Shown here one piece after another: positions 1 through 7,228 of a stretch of 64,000 nucleotides of DNA. Every line of letters begins with the position of its first letter. Position 1 is the first letter of the stretch. The stretch is from Streptomyces flavidovirens DSM 40150. GTDB taxonomy: Bacteria > Actinomycetota > Actinomycetes > Streptomycetales > Streptomycetaceae. The notes beneath the pieces are model-generated. The model was given only the letters and a program-made list of their open reading frames with translations. It was not told the DNA's origin and ran no database searches. Made by a program: the position numbers and the translations under genes. The stretch covers positions 1 to 64,000 of the forward strand of contig NZ_AUBE01000001.1 in the NCBI RefSeq assembly GCF_000429085.1, in the 5' to 3' direction.

Positions 1-514
1 GTCACACGTGACGACCCAGGACTTTTCAAAGGAACCACCAACCCACCAGAGGTGGGCCGGGGTATCAACATATCTGGCGTTGACTTTTGGCACGCTGTTG
101 AGTTCTCAAGGAACGGACGCTTCCTTTGTACTCACCCTCGCGGGCTTTCCTCCGGGCTTTCGTTCGGTATTTCGTGTTTCCGACTCTATCAGACTCTTTC
201 GTGTCCGACTTCCTCGGCGCTTTCCAGTTCTTCGCTTTCGCGTTTCCCTTTCCGGCGGTTCCGACTCTATCAGGTCCTTTCGGGCCTGACTCCCAGTCAG
301 CGGGGTTTGTCTTTCCGGCTGTTCGGCCGTTCCGACGAGTGAGACTTTAGCGGAATCCTGGCTCCCGAGCTAATCGGGGTGGCGCTCGTTCGAACGCGGA
401 TTCCTCATTTCGCAAACGCGCACAAAAGCAGGACGACAGCTGTCGTTTGCTCCAGTGGTTACTGCGGAATGGTTGTCCGGGGCCGACCAGGGCCGGTGCT
501 CACGTCGGACAACT
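1..514 (-). ncRNA. 5' leader of a ribosomal RNA operon (16S gene lies off the left edge)
   Basis: Read on the minus strand, positions 115-61 contain the conserved actinobacterial rRNA leader core: TTCCTTGAGAACTCAACAGC followed by a GCCAGATATGTTGATACCCC-type segment and TTCCTTTGAAAAGTCC near 40-20. I recognise this as the block that precedes 16S rRNA in Streptomyces, where it acts in antitermination and RNase processing. The 16S coding sequence itself does not start inside the window. The open reading frames across this stretch are low-quality and are not called. The transcript would begin near 514 (see the promoter at 521-549). Confidence 0.85.
178..349 (-). promoter_or_regulatory. Additional rrn promoter -10 boxes
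   Basis: Three further -10-like elements face left. TAAAGT lies at 349-344. Two copies of CTGATAGAGTCGGAA lie at 273-259 and 192-178, each holding an extended -10 (TGATAGAGT). Together with 521-549 this gives four tandem promoters, the number usual for Streptomyces rRNA operons. The -35 regions of these three are weak, so individual assignment is uncertain. Confidence 0.55.
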
Positions 515-520
515 CGGAGA

Positions 521-549
521 ACACTACGTACGCGTCAATCCCCTGTCAA
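521..549 (-). promoter_or_regulatory. Strong upstream rrn promoter
   Basis: On the minus strand a perfect -35 TTGACA (549-544) is followed after exactly 17 bases by -10 TAGTGT (526-521), a near-consensus vegetative (HrdB-type) promoter firing leftwards into the rRNA leader. Its -35 bases are the same bases used by the divergent trpS promoter. Confidence 0.75.
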
Positions 550-571
550 CCGGGGCCTGCGCGGCTACAGT
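543..571 (+). promoter_or_regulatory. trpS promoter, divergent from and overlapping the rrn promoter
   Basis: -35 CTGTCA (543-548), 17-base spacer, -10 TACAGT (566-571). The predicted start of transcription is at about 577-579, on or next to the ATG of the leader peptide, so the leader mRNA is probably leaderless. The -35 shares bases 544-548 with the -35 of the leftward rRNA promoter. Confidence 0.55.
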
Positions 572-578
572 GGGACTC

Positions 579-620
579 ATGACTTCGCGTACGTACACCC
601 AGGGGTGGCGGGCCGCCTGA
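579..620 (+). CDS. Trp-sensing leader peptide of trpS (13 residues)
   Basis: ATG at 579 and TGA at 618-620 encode MTSRTYTQGWRAA, with a single Trp codon (TGG, 606-608) just before the first arm of the attenuator. There is no Shine-Dalgarno because transcription probably starts at the ATG. A ribosome stalled at the Trp codon would cover arm 1 (611-617). S. coelicolor is known to control its auxiliary, indolmycin-resistant TrpRS gene by ribosome-mediated attenuation, and this arrangement fits that. The peptide is too short to be proven from sequence alone. Confidence 0.65.
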   Translation: MTSRTYTQGWRAA

Positions 621-671
621 CGGCGGCCGGCAGACACGTATGCACTCAACGGCCGCCGCTTCGGCGGCCGT
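611..671 (+). terminator. Trp attenuator with mutually exclusive hairpins
   Basis: Four segments can be read. Arm 1 is GGCCGCC (611-617), arm 2 CGGCGGCCG (621-629), arm 3 CGGCCGCCG (650-658), arm 4 CGGCGGCCGT (662-671). Arms 1:2 and 3:4 pair; 3:4 (649-658 with 662-671) is a 10-bp terminator stem with a 3-base loop and a short T-run after it. The alternative 2:3 pairing of 9 bp is the antiterminator. The stop codon of the leader peptide sits in the 1:2 loop, so translation completion favours termination and stalling at the Trp codon favours read-through into trpS. Confidence 0.7.
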
Positions 672-734
672 TCGCGTTTCCCCTCCGGGAGGCCGGTCAC
701 TGGTGGCGGCGGCTCCGACCAGGAGACAAGAGAG

Positions 735-1733
735 ATGACGCGGATCTTCAGCGGGGTCAAGCCGACCGGGCACCTGACGCTGGGCAACTATCTCGGGGCC
801 GTACGGCGGTGGGCCGAGACCGATCAGCACCGGGCCGACGCGCTGTTCTGCGTGGTGGACCTGCACGCGCTGACCGTGGAGCACGATCCGGCACGGGTGC
901 GGCGACTCAGCAGGCAGGCCGCCACTCTGCTGCTGGCGGCGGGGCTGGATCCGGCGGTGTGCACCGTGTTCGTACAGAGCCATGTGGATGAACACGCGCG
1001 GCTCTCGTTCGTACTGGAATGCACCGCCACGGACGGCGAGATGCGGCGGATGATCCAGTACAAGGAGAAGAGCGCGCGGGCGAGGGCGGCCGGGGAGAGT
1101 GTGCGGTTGTCGCTGCTTACCTATCCGGCGCTGATGGCCGCGGACATTCTGGCGTACGGGGCCGATGAGGTGCCTGTGGGTGACGACCAGACTCAGCATG
1201 TCGAGCTGACGCGGGATCTGGCGGTGCGGTTCAACCAGCGGTACGGGCACACCTTTGTGGTGCCGAAGGCTACGCAGCCGCAGGTTGCGGCTCGGGTCAT
1301 GGACCTGCAGGACCCCACCTCCAAGATGGGGAAGTCACACGCGGCCACGGCGGGAATCGTCTATCTGCTCGATGAACCCGACGTTGTGCGGAAGAAGATC
1401 ATGCGGGCCGTGACGGACAGCGGGCGCGAGGTGGAGTACGACCGGGAGGAGAAGCCCGGGGTCGCGAATCTGCTCGATGTACTCGCGGCTTGTGAGGGTG
1501 GGAACCCTGAGGAGCTGGCCGGTGCATACGAGTCGTACGGGGCCTTGAAGAAGGACACCGCGGAGGCTGTTGTGGAGTTGCTGCGGCCGGTGCGGGAGCG
1601 GCATGCGGAGCTGGCGGCCGATCCCGGTTATGTGGACAAGGTGCTGAGGGAGGGGGCTGAGCGGGCTCGGGGGATGGCGCGGCCGACGGTGGACGCGGCC
1701 TATCGGGCGATTGGGCTGCTGCCGACGGGCTGA
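735..1733 (+). CDS. trpS: Tryptophanyl-tRNA synthetase
   Basis: Class I aminoacyl-tRNA synthetase that charges tRNA-Trp in the cytoplasm. The 332-residue length is normal for bacterial TrpRS. The HIGH-type signature is PTGHLTLGN (residues 10-18) and the KMSKS loop is KMGKS (197-201). AGGAG lies 9 bases before the ATG. Streptomycetes often carry two TrpRS genes. The position next to proC and the upstream attenuator make this the counterpart of the S. coelicolor auxiliary enzyme that resists indolmycin; resistance itself cannot be read from the sequence. Expression is likely attenuator-controlled by charged tRNA-Trp. Confidence 0.95.
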   Translation: MTRIFSGVKPTGHLTLGNYLGAVRRWAETDQHRADALFCVVDLHALTVEHDPARVRRLSRQAATLLLAAGLDPAVCTVFVQSHVDEHARLSFVLECTATDGEMRRMIQYKEKSARARAAGESVRLSLLTYPALMAADILAYGADEVPVGDDQTQHVELTRDLAVRFNQRYGHTFVVPKATQPQVAARVMDLQDPTSKMGKSHAATAGIVYLLDEPDVVRKKIMRAVTDSGREVEYDREEKPGVANLLDVLAACEGGNPEELAGAYESYGALKKDTAEAVVELLRPVRERHAELAADPGYVDKVLREGAERARGMARPTVDAAYRAIGLLPTG

Positions 1734-2189
1734 GGGGCGGGGTCCGGGTGCGGGTGCGGGTGCGGGGGGTGGTGCCGGAGCCGGCTGCGCGTGCGGGTGC
1801 GGCTGCCCGTCCTGTGGCAGCGGCCAGCTACCGGTCCGGGGCCGCTTCCGGCTCCGGGCGTGGCTCCCTGGGGGCACGGTTGCGGCCTCCGGTTCCGGGC
1901 CGGGCCGGCCTCCGGCTGCGGCTGCGGCTGCGGCTGCGGCTGCGGCTGCGGCTGCGGCTGCGGCTGCGGCTGCGGCTGCGGCTGCGGCTGCGGCTGCGGC
2001 TGCGGCTGCGGCTGCGGGCAAGTTACCGGTCTCCGGGGCCGGCTCCCGGTTGGGGCCGGCTCCCGGTCGGTGTTGTGGGCTTGGCTCGCTTGGGGTGCGG
2101 TTGCGGCCTCCCGTTCCCGGTCGGGGGTGGCTTTCGGTGTCGGTTCGGAGTTGGCTCCGGGAGGCCGGCGGTCCGGCCGTGGTTGGTGG
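1734..2189 (+). other. Non-coding GC-skewed spacer between trpS and proC
   Basis: 456 bases without a credible gene. The first part has imperfect GGGTGC repeats (about 1743-1800), followed by patches of GGCTCCGG/GGTTCCGG and the GCTGCG array at 1915-2016. Every frame gives only poly-Ala, Leu-Arg or Cys-Gly runs, and none has a ribosome binding site or a recognisable domain. trpS and proC converge here. Confidence 0.7.
1915..2016. repeat. (GCTGCG) x17 hexanucleotide microsatellite
   Basis: Seventeen uninterrupted, perfect copies of GCTGCG (102 bp) between the converging trpS and proC genes. It reads as poly-Ala, Leu-Arg or Cys-Gly depending on the frame. Slippage would change length in steps of six. 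Confidence 0.95.
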
Positions 2190-2999
2190 TCAGCCGTTGC
2201 CCGAGGCCAGTTCGCGGCTTCGGTCTCGGGCCGCTTCCAGGGCGGCGATGAGGGCGGCTCGTACGCCGTGGTTTTCAAGCTCGCGGATCGCGTTGATGGT
2301 GGTGCCGGCGGGCGAGGTGACCGCCTCGCGGAGCTTCACCGGGTGCTCGCCGCTGTCGCGGAGCATCACGGCCGCCCCTATGGCCGCCTGGACGATCAGG
2401 TCGTGGGCCTGGGCGCGGGGCAGACCGAGGAGGATGCCGGCGTCGGTCATCGCCTCGACGAGGTAGTAGAAGTACGCCGGGCCCGAGCCGGAGAGGGCGG
2501 TGGCCGCGTCCTGCTGGGACTCCGGGACGCGGAGCGTCTTGCCCACGCCGCCGAAGATCTCCTCGGTGTGGAGGAGGTGTTCGGCGGTGGCGTGGGTGCC
2601 GGCCGAGATGACGGACATCGCCTCGTCCACGAGGGCGGGCGTGTTCGTCATGACGCGGACGACGGGGGTGTTGGGGGCGAGGCGATCTTCGAAGTACGCG
2701 GTGGGGATGCCGGCGGCGCCGCTGATGACCAGGCGCTCGGCCGGGACGTGGGGGGCGAGCTCGTCGAGGAGCTTGCCCATGTCCTGCGGCTTGACCGTGA
2801 GGATCAGGGTGTCCGCGCGCTTGGCGGCTTCGGCGTTCGTCACCGGCTCGACGCCGTAACGGGTGCGGAGCTCTTCGGCGCGCTCGGCGCGGCGGGCGGT
2901 GACCAGGAGGTCGGCGGGGCGCCAGCCGGCGCGGATCATTCCGCTGAGCAGGGCCTCGCCGATTTTTCCGGTGCCGAGGACTGCGACTGTCTGGGTCAT
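2190..2999 (-). CDS. proC: Pyrroline-5-carboxylate reductase
   Basis: Last step of proline synthesis: NAD(P)H-dependent reduction of pyrroline-5-carboxylate in the cytoplasm. 269 residues, the usual family length. The N-terminal Rossmann motif is LGTGKIG (8-14). The conserved C-terminal dimer/active-site stretch SGSGPAYFYYLVEAM is present, followed by a TSPAGTT motif. The start is placed at MTQTVAV because GAGGTGA lies just upstream; a longer in-frame extension to 3089 is low-complexity and has no ribosome site. It stands alone and converges on trpS. Confidence 0.95.
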   Translation of the reverse strand: MTQTVAVLGTGKIGEALLSGMIRAGWRPADLLVTARRAERAEELRTRYGVEPVTNAEAAKRADTLILTVKPQDMGKLLDELAPHVPAERLVISGAAGIPTAYFEDRLAPNTPVVRVMTNTPALVDEAMSVISAGTHATAEHLLHTEEIFGGVGKTLRVPESQQDAATALSGSGPAYFYYLVEAMTDAGILLGLPRAQAHDLIVQAAIGAAVMLRDSGEHPVKLREAVTSPAGTTINAIRELENHGVRAALIAALEAARDRSRELASGNG

Positions 3000-3174
3000 G
3001 CGGTTCACCTCGCCGGTGGGGCTGCGTGCGTGTGGGTGCGCGTTGTTCGTAGGGGTGCGCCTGGGTTGCTCCGGCGTCCCAGGGGACATCTTCGCACCGG
3101 GGTGTGGGGGTGCGGCGCGGTGTCCGGTGGGCGGGACGTTGTGCGGGGCTTTGCCCAGCGTGGTTCCCCGTGGG

Positions 3175-3912
3175 TCAGGCCGTGCGGCGGCGGAGGGTGG
3201 CTGCTCCGAGGGTCAGGACCAGGAGGGCGCAGGTTGCGACGATCGTCGCGTCGCGGATGAAGGTGACCGTGATGTCCGTGTGGCGCAGGACCTCGTTCAT
3301 GCCGTCCACGGCGTACGACATGGGGAGTACGTTCGAGATCGCCTCCAGGACCGGCTGCATGGTGTCGCGCGGTGTGAACAGGCCGCACAGGAGCAGCTGC
3401 GGGAAGATCACCGCCGGCATGAACTGGACCGCCTGGAATTCCGACGCCGCGAAGGCGGAAACGAAGAGGCCCAGTGCTGTGCCGAGCAGTGCGTCCAGGA
3501 GGGCGATCAGGAGCAGCAGCCACGGGGAGCCGACCACGTCCAGGTCCAGCAGCCAGAGGGAGAATCCCGTGGCCAGGGCTGACTGGACCACGGCCAGGGC
3601 GCCGAAGGCCAGGGCGTAGCCCGCGATCAGGTCGGCCTTGGCCAAGGGCATGGCGAGCAGGCGTTCGAGGGTGCCCGAGGTGCGTTCGCGCAGGGTGGCG
3701 ATCGACGTCACCAGGAACATTGTGATCAGGGGGAAGATTCCGAGGAGTGATGCGCCGATGGAGTCGAAAGTCTGCGGCGAGGCGTCGAACACGAAGTGCA
3801 GCAGCGTGATCATCACTACCGGGATGAGGAGCAGGAGCGCGATCGTACGGCGGTCGTGGCGCAGCTGGGTCAGGACGCGGGCGGCGGTGGCGAGGGTGCG
3901 GGAAGCGTTCAT
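3175..3912 (-). CDS. ABC-2 type transporter permease
   Basis: 245-residue membrane protein of the ABC-2 family with about six hydrophobic segments, starting with a short cytoplasmic N terminus (MNASRTLATAARVL). The motif LRERTSGTLERLLAMPL after the second segment is typical of drug/lipid export permeases of the DrrB/NatB kind. Its ATG overlaps the stop of the upstream ATPase gene (ATGA), so the two are translationally coupled. Substrate unknown; drug efflux is only one option. Confidence 0.9.
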   Translation of the reverse strand: MNASRTLATAARVLTQLRHDRRTIALLLLIPVVMITLLHFVFDASPQTFDSIGASLLGIFPLITMFLVTSIATLRERTSGTLERLLAMPLAKADLIAGYALAFGALAVVQSALATGFSLWLLDLDVVGSPWLLLLIALLDALLGTALGLFVSAFAASEFQAVQFMPAVIFPQLLLCGLFTPRDTMQPVLEAISNVLPMSYAVDGMNEVLRHTDITVTFIRDATIVATCALLVLTLGAATLRRRTA

Positions 3913-4697
3913 CGGGGCGTCTCCTGGCGGGAGTTTGCGTCGTCGACCAGGTGGAGGAATGCCTCTTCGACTGTGGCGGAGTGTGTACGGGAGCGGAGGG
4001 CGTCCGGGGTGTCCTCGGCCAGGATCTCGCCGCCGCGCATGAGGAGGAGGCGGTGGCAGCGCTCGGCCTCGTCCATTACGTGGGAGGAGATGAGGAGGGT
4101 GGCGCCGCGGTCCGCGAGGGTGTGGAAGAGGTTCCACAGGTCGCGGCGCAGGACCGGGTCGAGGCCGACGGTCGGCTCGTCGAGTACGAGGAGTTCGGGC
4201 GTACCGAGGAGGGCGACCGCCAGGAACGCTCGGCTGCGCTGGCCGCCGGAGAGGGTTCCGGCCAGGGCCGATTCGTGCGAGGTGAGGTCGACGTCGGCAA
4301 TGGCGCGGGTGACGGCGTCGTGGCGGGCTTCTCGGTGGTCGCGGCCGGGCTGGAGGACGGAGGCGAAGTAGTCCAGGTTCTGGCGGACCGTCAGGTCGGA
4401 GTAGATCGAGGGGGCCTGGGTGACGTAGCCGATGCGGGGGCGCAGGGCGGCGGCGCCCGCCGGGTGGCCCAGGACTTCGAGGGTTCCGGTGACTTTGGCC
4501 TGGGTGCCGACGACGGCGCGCATGAGGGTCGTTTTGCCGCAGCCCGAGGGGCCCAGGAGGCCGGTGATCCTGCCTTTGGGGAGGGCGAAGTCGAGACTGC
4601 GGAGGACGGTTCGGGGGCCGCGTACGACGGTGAGGTCGTGGGCGGTGATGGCTGCCCCCTTTGGCGGCGGGGCGTGCTCGGGGGAGTAATTCATCAT
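3909..4697 (-). CDS. ABC transporter ATP-binding protein (partner of the ABC-2 permease)
   Basis: 262-residue ATPase. Walker A GPSGCGKTT, signature LSGGQRSRA, Walker B LLVLDEPTVGLD and an H-loop in SSHVMDEAE are all intact. It powers the ABC-2 permease encoded immediately downstream with a 4-bp overlap. Two ATG codons lie in tandem (4697 and 4694); GGGAGG 12 bases before the first decides for 4697. A longer frame from 4745 has no ribosome site. An inverted repeat spans the start codons (see 4687-4708). Confidence 0.93.
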   Translation of the reverse strand: MMNYSPEHAPPPKGAAITAHDLTVVRGPRTVLRSLDFALPKGRITGLLGPSGCGKTTLMRAVVGTQAKVTGTLEVLGHPAGAAALRPRIGYVTQAPSIYSDLTVRQNLDYFASVLQPGRDHREARHDAVTRAIADVDLTSHESALAGTLSGGQRSRAFLAVALLGTPELLVLDEPTVGLDPVLRRDLWNLFHTLADRGATLLISSHVMDEAERCHRLLLMRGGEILAEDTPDALRSRTHSATVEEAFLHLVDDANSRQETPR

Positions 4698-4708
4698 GTG
4701 TTGAATAA
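4687..4708. promoter_or_regulatory. Inverted repeat over the start of the ABC-2 operon, possible operator
   Basis: TAATTCA (4687-4693) and TGAATAA (4702-4708) form an imperfect palindrome (6 of 7 pairs) across the start codons of the ABC ATPase gene. The AT-rich bases stand out in this GC-rich region. It could bind a TetR- or GntR-type repressor, but no regulator gene is adjacent. Confidence 0.35.
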
Positions 4709-4959
4709 TCCTCCCGGTGGGTCCCCGCGTCAAGAACTCGGGCATCGGCGCGGGCCGCGGCGCGGGTAGGGGGCAGGGTCGGCGTGCGCGCGGTGCGGGG
4801 TGCGGGGTGCGGAGGAGCCGCGCAGGCGGGCGGCGGCGCGATCGGAGGCGAAGCGTCCGGCTGATTCGCGCTTCGTGGGCACCGAGGCGGGGTGCGGCGC
4901 GTGTGGTGTGGGGCCGCTTATCGCGGTGGCGTTGGTGGCTGGAGTGAGGGGGGGTGGGG

Positions 4960-5495
4960 GCGGAGGTACCGGGCGTTCGCGCTGAGCGCCTCCGCCGAGT
5001 CGCTGTTCAGCGCCGCCACCGCCCTCGACCGGCTGCACGACGGGGCGCGGACGGACTACGACAAGGAGCTGATCACGGCCCAGGGGCGGGTAACGCGGTG
5101 CGCGGGGCGCTGCCGATGACCGCCGTCATCGTGCGCAGCGTGGCCAATGTGCGGGCGGGCGGGCGCGGGCACGAAGGGCTCACGGGTGCCAGACGGGGTG
5201 CGGCTGCTGGTGTTCACGGCCGCCGTGCCTGCGGCGCTCAGGTTATTCCGGTGGCGGCGCTGGCAGGGTGCTGGTGGTGACGACCGGGGCGATCGTGGCG
5301 ACGAACCTGTTCGCAGGGGTTCTGGTGGGTCCGCTGCTCGCTGTCGCGTGGACCGTGTGGGACACCGGTCAAGTGCCGGTGCACGTGAGGTGCAGGTGGA
5401 GCCGGAGGGTCTGCACGGTGGGTGCGGGCCCCAGGTGCGCGGCTATGCGGCGTTCCCGCGGCTGAAGCTGATGGACGCGCTGGGAAAGCGCTGCC
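4960..5495 (+). pseudogene. Decayed SulP-family anion transporter
   Basis: Pieces of a SulP permease (sulfate/bicarbonate type) appear in order but in changing frames. About 4960-5090 reads ALSASAESLFSAATALDRLH then DGARTDYDKELI. About 5097-5165 reads RGALPMTAVIVRSVANV. About 5192-5245 reads VRLLVFTAAVPAAL. About 5271-5387 reads VATNLFAGVLVG and a membrane stretch. About 5437-5490 reads RGYAAFPRLKLMDALGKR, as at the start of a STAS domain. The N-terminal membrane half is missing. At least three frameshifts rule out a working protein. The family is recognised from memory of the conserved ASAESL...DRLHDG...TGVIVRS pattern. Confidence 0.6.
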
Positions 5496-5521
5496 GCACG
5501 ACCGCCCAGTACGAGCGACCT

Positions 5522-5936
5522 GGCGGATTGCGGCACGTCGACCATGCGTGCGCAGGGGCGCTGAAAGGGGAGACGGCGACTGCGGCGGTTCGTGTGGCTG
5601 CCGAGACTGAGGGAAGCGCTGGAAGCGATGCCGCACGGCCATCCCGTGCGGGTGGGCCTGGGCGGATTGCGGCACGCCAGCATGCGTGCCCGGCGGCGCT
5701 GAAAGGGGGAACGGCGGCTGCGGCGTTCCTGCGGGCGCCAAGAATGAGGGACACGCTGGAAGTGATGCCGCACGGCCGCCCCGTGCGGGTGGGCCTGGGC
5801 GGATTGCGGCACGTCAGCATGCGTGCCCGGCGGCGCTGAAGGGGGACGGCGACTGCGGCGTTCCTGCGGGCGCCGAAAATGAGGGACACGCTGGAAGTGA
5901 TGCCGTACGACCACCCCGTGCGGGTGGGCCTGGGAT
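5522..5936. repeat. ~138-bp tandem repeat, three copies
   Basis: Units begin with GGCGGATTGCGGCAC at 5522, 5661 and 5798 (spacing 139 and 137). The third runs into GTGCGGGTGGGCCTG near 5930, where similarity stops; a loose fragment of the unit head recurs at about 6154. Each unit contains a GGCGGCGCTGAAAGGGG block and a hairpin CCGCACGG/CCGTGCGG. Reading frames across it are repetitive and have no domain. It lies between two pseudogene remnants. Confidence 0.85.
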
Positions 5937-5949
5937 CCTGGTTCAGATA

Positions 5950-6139
5950 GGCGGTCTTGACGTACCGGCGTCTCGCCGCCGCCAGCCATGCGGGTTATCG
6001 CGCGCAGGATGTTTGCGGCGTCGGTGCCGGGGTCCTCGTAAGAGCTCGCGTTCTCCGCTGCGAGCACTGCCCAGCGGACATCTTGGGGGGCCTTGTCGAG
6101 CGGCATCTCCTGCCGGCTGACCCAGCCGGTCCCTGGCAC
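5950..6139 (-). pseudogene. Remnant of a class A penicillin-binding protein (transglycosylase domain)
   Basis: About 60 residues read on the minus strand: PLDKAPQDVRWAVLAAENAS, then SYEDPGTDAANILRAI and a Gly-rich GGGETPVRQ. They match the start of the glycosyltransferase-51 domain (PLDxVPxxVxxAVLAAED..F....G.D..GI.RA). Nothing of the rest of the enzyme is present: the frame runs straight into the 138-bp repeats. It is therefore a fragment, not a gene. Confidence 0.6.
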
Positions 6140-6205
6140 TTTCGAACCGTCGGGCGGATTGCGGCACTTCAGGCATGTCCGGGCGTTGGTGGGGGTTCGG
6201 TGGGG

Positions 6206-6739
6206 TCAGCGGCGTCGTTTGGGGGTCTTCTTGCGGGTCGCGGGGTTGCCTGTGCGGGAGCCTCGGCGGCGCTTGTGCTGGGTGAGGGCCGTCTCGTACT
6301 CGCTGCGGCGCAGCTTCTCGCCCGGCGCCTCGGTCAGCGAGCGGAAGAAGTAGGCCAGGAGCGAGCCGATGAAGCCGATGGCCTTCAGGCTGCGCAACTG
6401 GGCCTCGGTGGTGGGGTCCGGGCGGCGCGCGTACCCCTCCCAGGTGCGGCGGAAGGCGATCGCGCTGCAGATGGCGAACATGGCGACCACCAGGATGTTC
6501 ACGAAGCCGCCCACATCCGCGATCGCCAGGCCCTGGTAGGCGAAGCGGAGTACGAAGCAGCCGGCGGCCGCGGCGGCCAGCGAACCGACGGCGACCCCGG
6601 CGCGGCGCAGCCCGTAGCCGTTGTCGTGGCCCACCCAGGTCGTACCGAAGAACCGGATGGGCTCGGGCTGCGGACCGCCGCCGCCGGCCGGGACGGTGGG
6701 GGCGTCGGGGGTCGGGGTGCCGTCGGTGTTCTCGCTCAC
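6206..6739 (-). CDS. Conserved membrane protein, function unknown
   Basis: 177 residues. A Pro/Gly-rich N terminus (to about residue 35) is followed by three to four hydrophobic segments (GVAVGSLAAAAAGCFVLRF, ADVGGFVNILVVAMFAICSA and one near residue 125), and a strongly basic tail ending KKTPKRRR. I do not recognise a family. It probably sits in the cell membrane with the basic tail inside. The next gene upstream (6775-7086) has the same orientation with a 35-base gap, so the two may be cotranscribed. Confidence 0.75.
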   Translation of the reverse strand: MSENTDGTPTPDAPTVPAGGGGPQPEPIRFFGTTWVGHDNGYGLRRAGVAVGSLAAAAAGCFVLRFAYQGLAIADVGGFVNILVVAMFAICSAIAFRRTWEGYARRPDPTTEAQLRSLKAIGFIGSLLAYFFRSLTEAPGEKLRRSEYETALTQHKRRRGSRTGNPATRKKTPKRRR

Positions 6740-6774
6740 GGGGTCGATTATCCCCGTGAGCGAGGGCGGGCGGG

Positions 6775-7086
6775 TCAGCTGCAGCGCGGCGCGACGTAAC
6801 CGTCACGGCCGGTGTTCACGTACGCGTCCGACACGAACTGTCCGTCCGCGATGTTGTCCCACAGGTTCGAGGTCCCGTACGGGCCGGAGATCGACTCGCC
6901 CGGCTTCTGGCAGTAGATCGCGACCTTGACGTCGTGCGGCAGCGTCTTGATCAGCCGGTACTGCGTTCCCGGGCCCGAGCGGACGTTCACCCGGTAGCCG
7001 GGCGCGACCGGGTATCTGCTCACGCCGTCGCTCAGGGCTGCCGCCGTCGCCACCGATGCGGTCGGCACGCTCTCTTCAGTACTCAT
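6775..7086 (-). CDS. Small SH3-domain protein
   Basis: 103 residues. Residues 22-60 fit a bacterial SH3 fold (YRVNVRSGPGTQYRLIKTLP), the type that often binds cell-wall peptides. Two Cys in the C-terminal half (in IYCQKPGE and the last-but-one residue) could form a disulfide. No clear signal peptide can be seen from the chosen start, which is set by GGGGGAGAA four bases before the ATG. The longer frame from 7176 has no ribosome site. Export is therefore unproven. Confidence 0.75.
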   Translation of the reverse strand: MSTEESVPTASVATAAALSDGVSRYPVAPGYRVNVRSGPGTQYRLIKTLPHDVKVAIYCQKPGESISGPYGTSNLWDNIADGQFVSDAYVNTGRDGYVAPRCS

Positions 7087-7228
7087 GAAGTTCTCCCCCG
7101 TTGATGTCCTGCGGATGATGTCCCGCAGAAGTGACGCGCGCAGGCTAGCAAGCCCCACGCGTCTCGTACGCACCATCGACTAGGCTCCGTGCGTCGCGCT
7201 TGCGGACGAACACACGGGGGTGGGGGCG

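Noticed and set aside
8..350. Small open frames at the left edge
   Set aside because: They lie in the rRNA leader and promoters, which are recognisable on the opposite strand.
1335..2278. Poly-Ala, Leu-Arg or Cys-Gly proteins across the GCTGCG array
   Set aside because: Sequence is generated by the hexamer repeat, all frames stay open, and no start with a ribosome site is found.
5522..5936. CRISPR-like repeat array
   Set aside because: Units of 137-139 bp are alike throughout, with no unique spacers and no cas genes.
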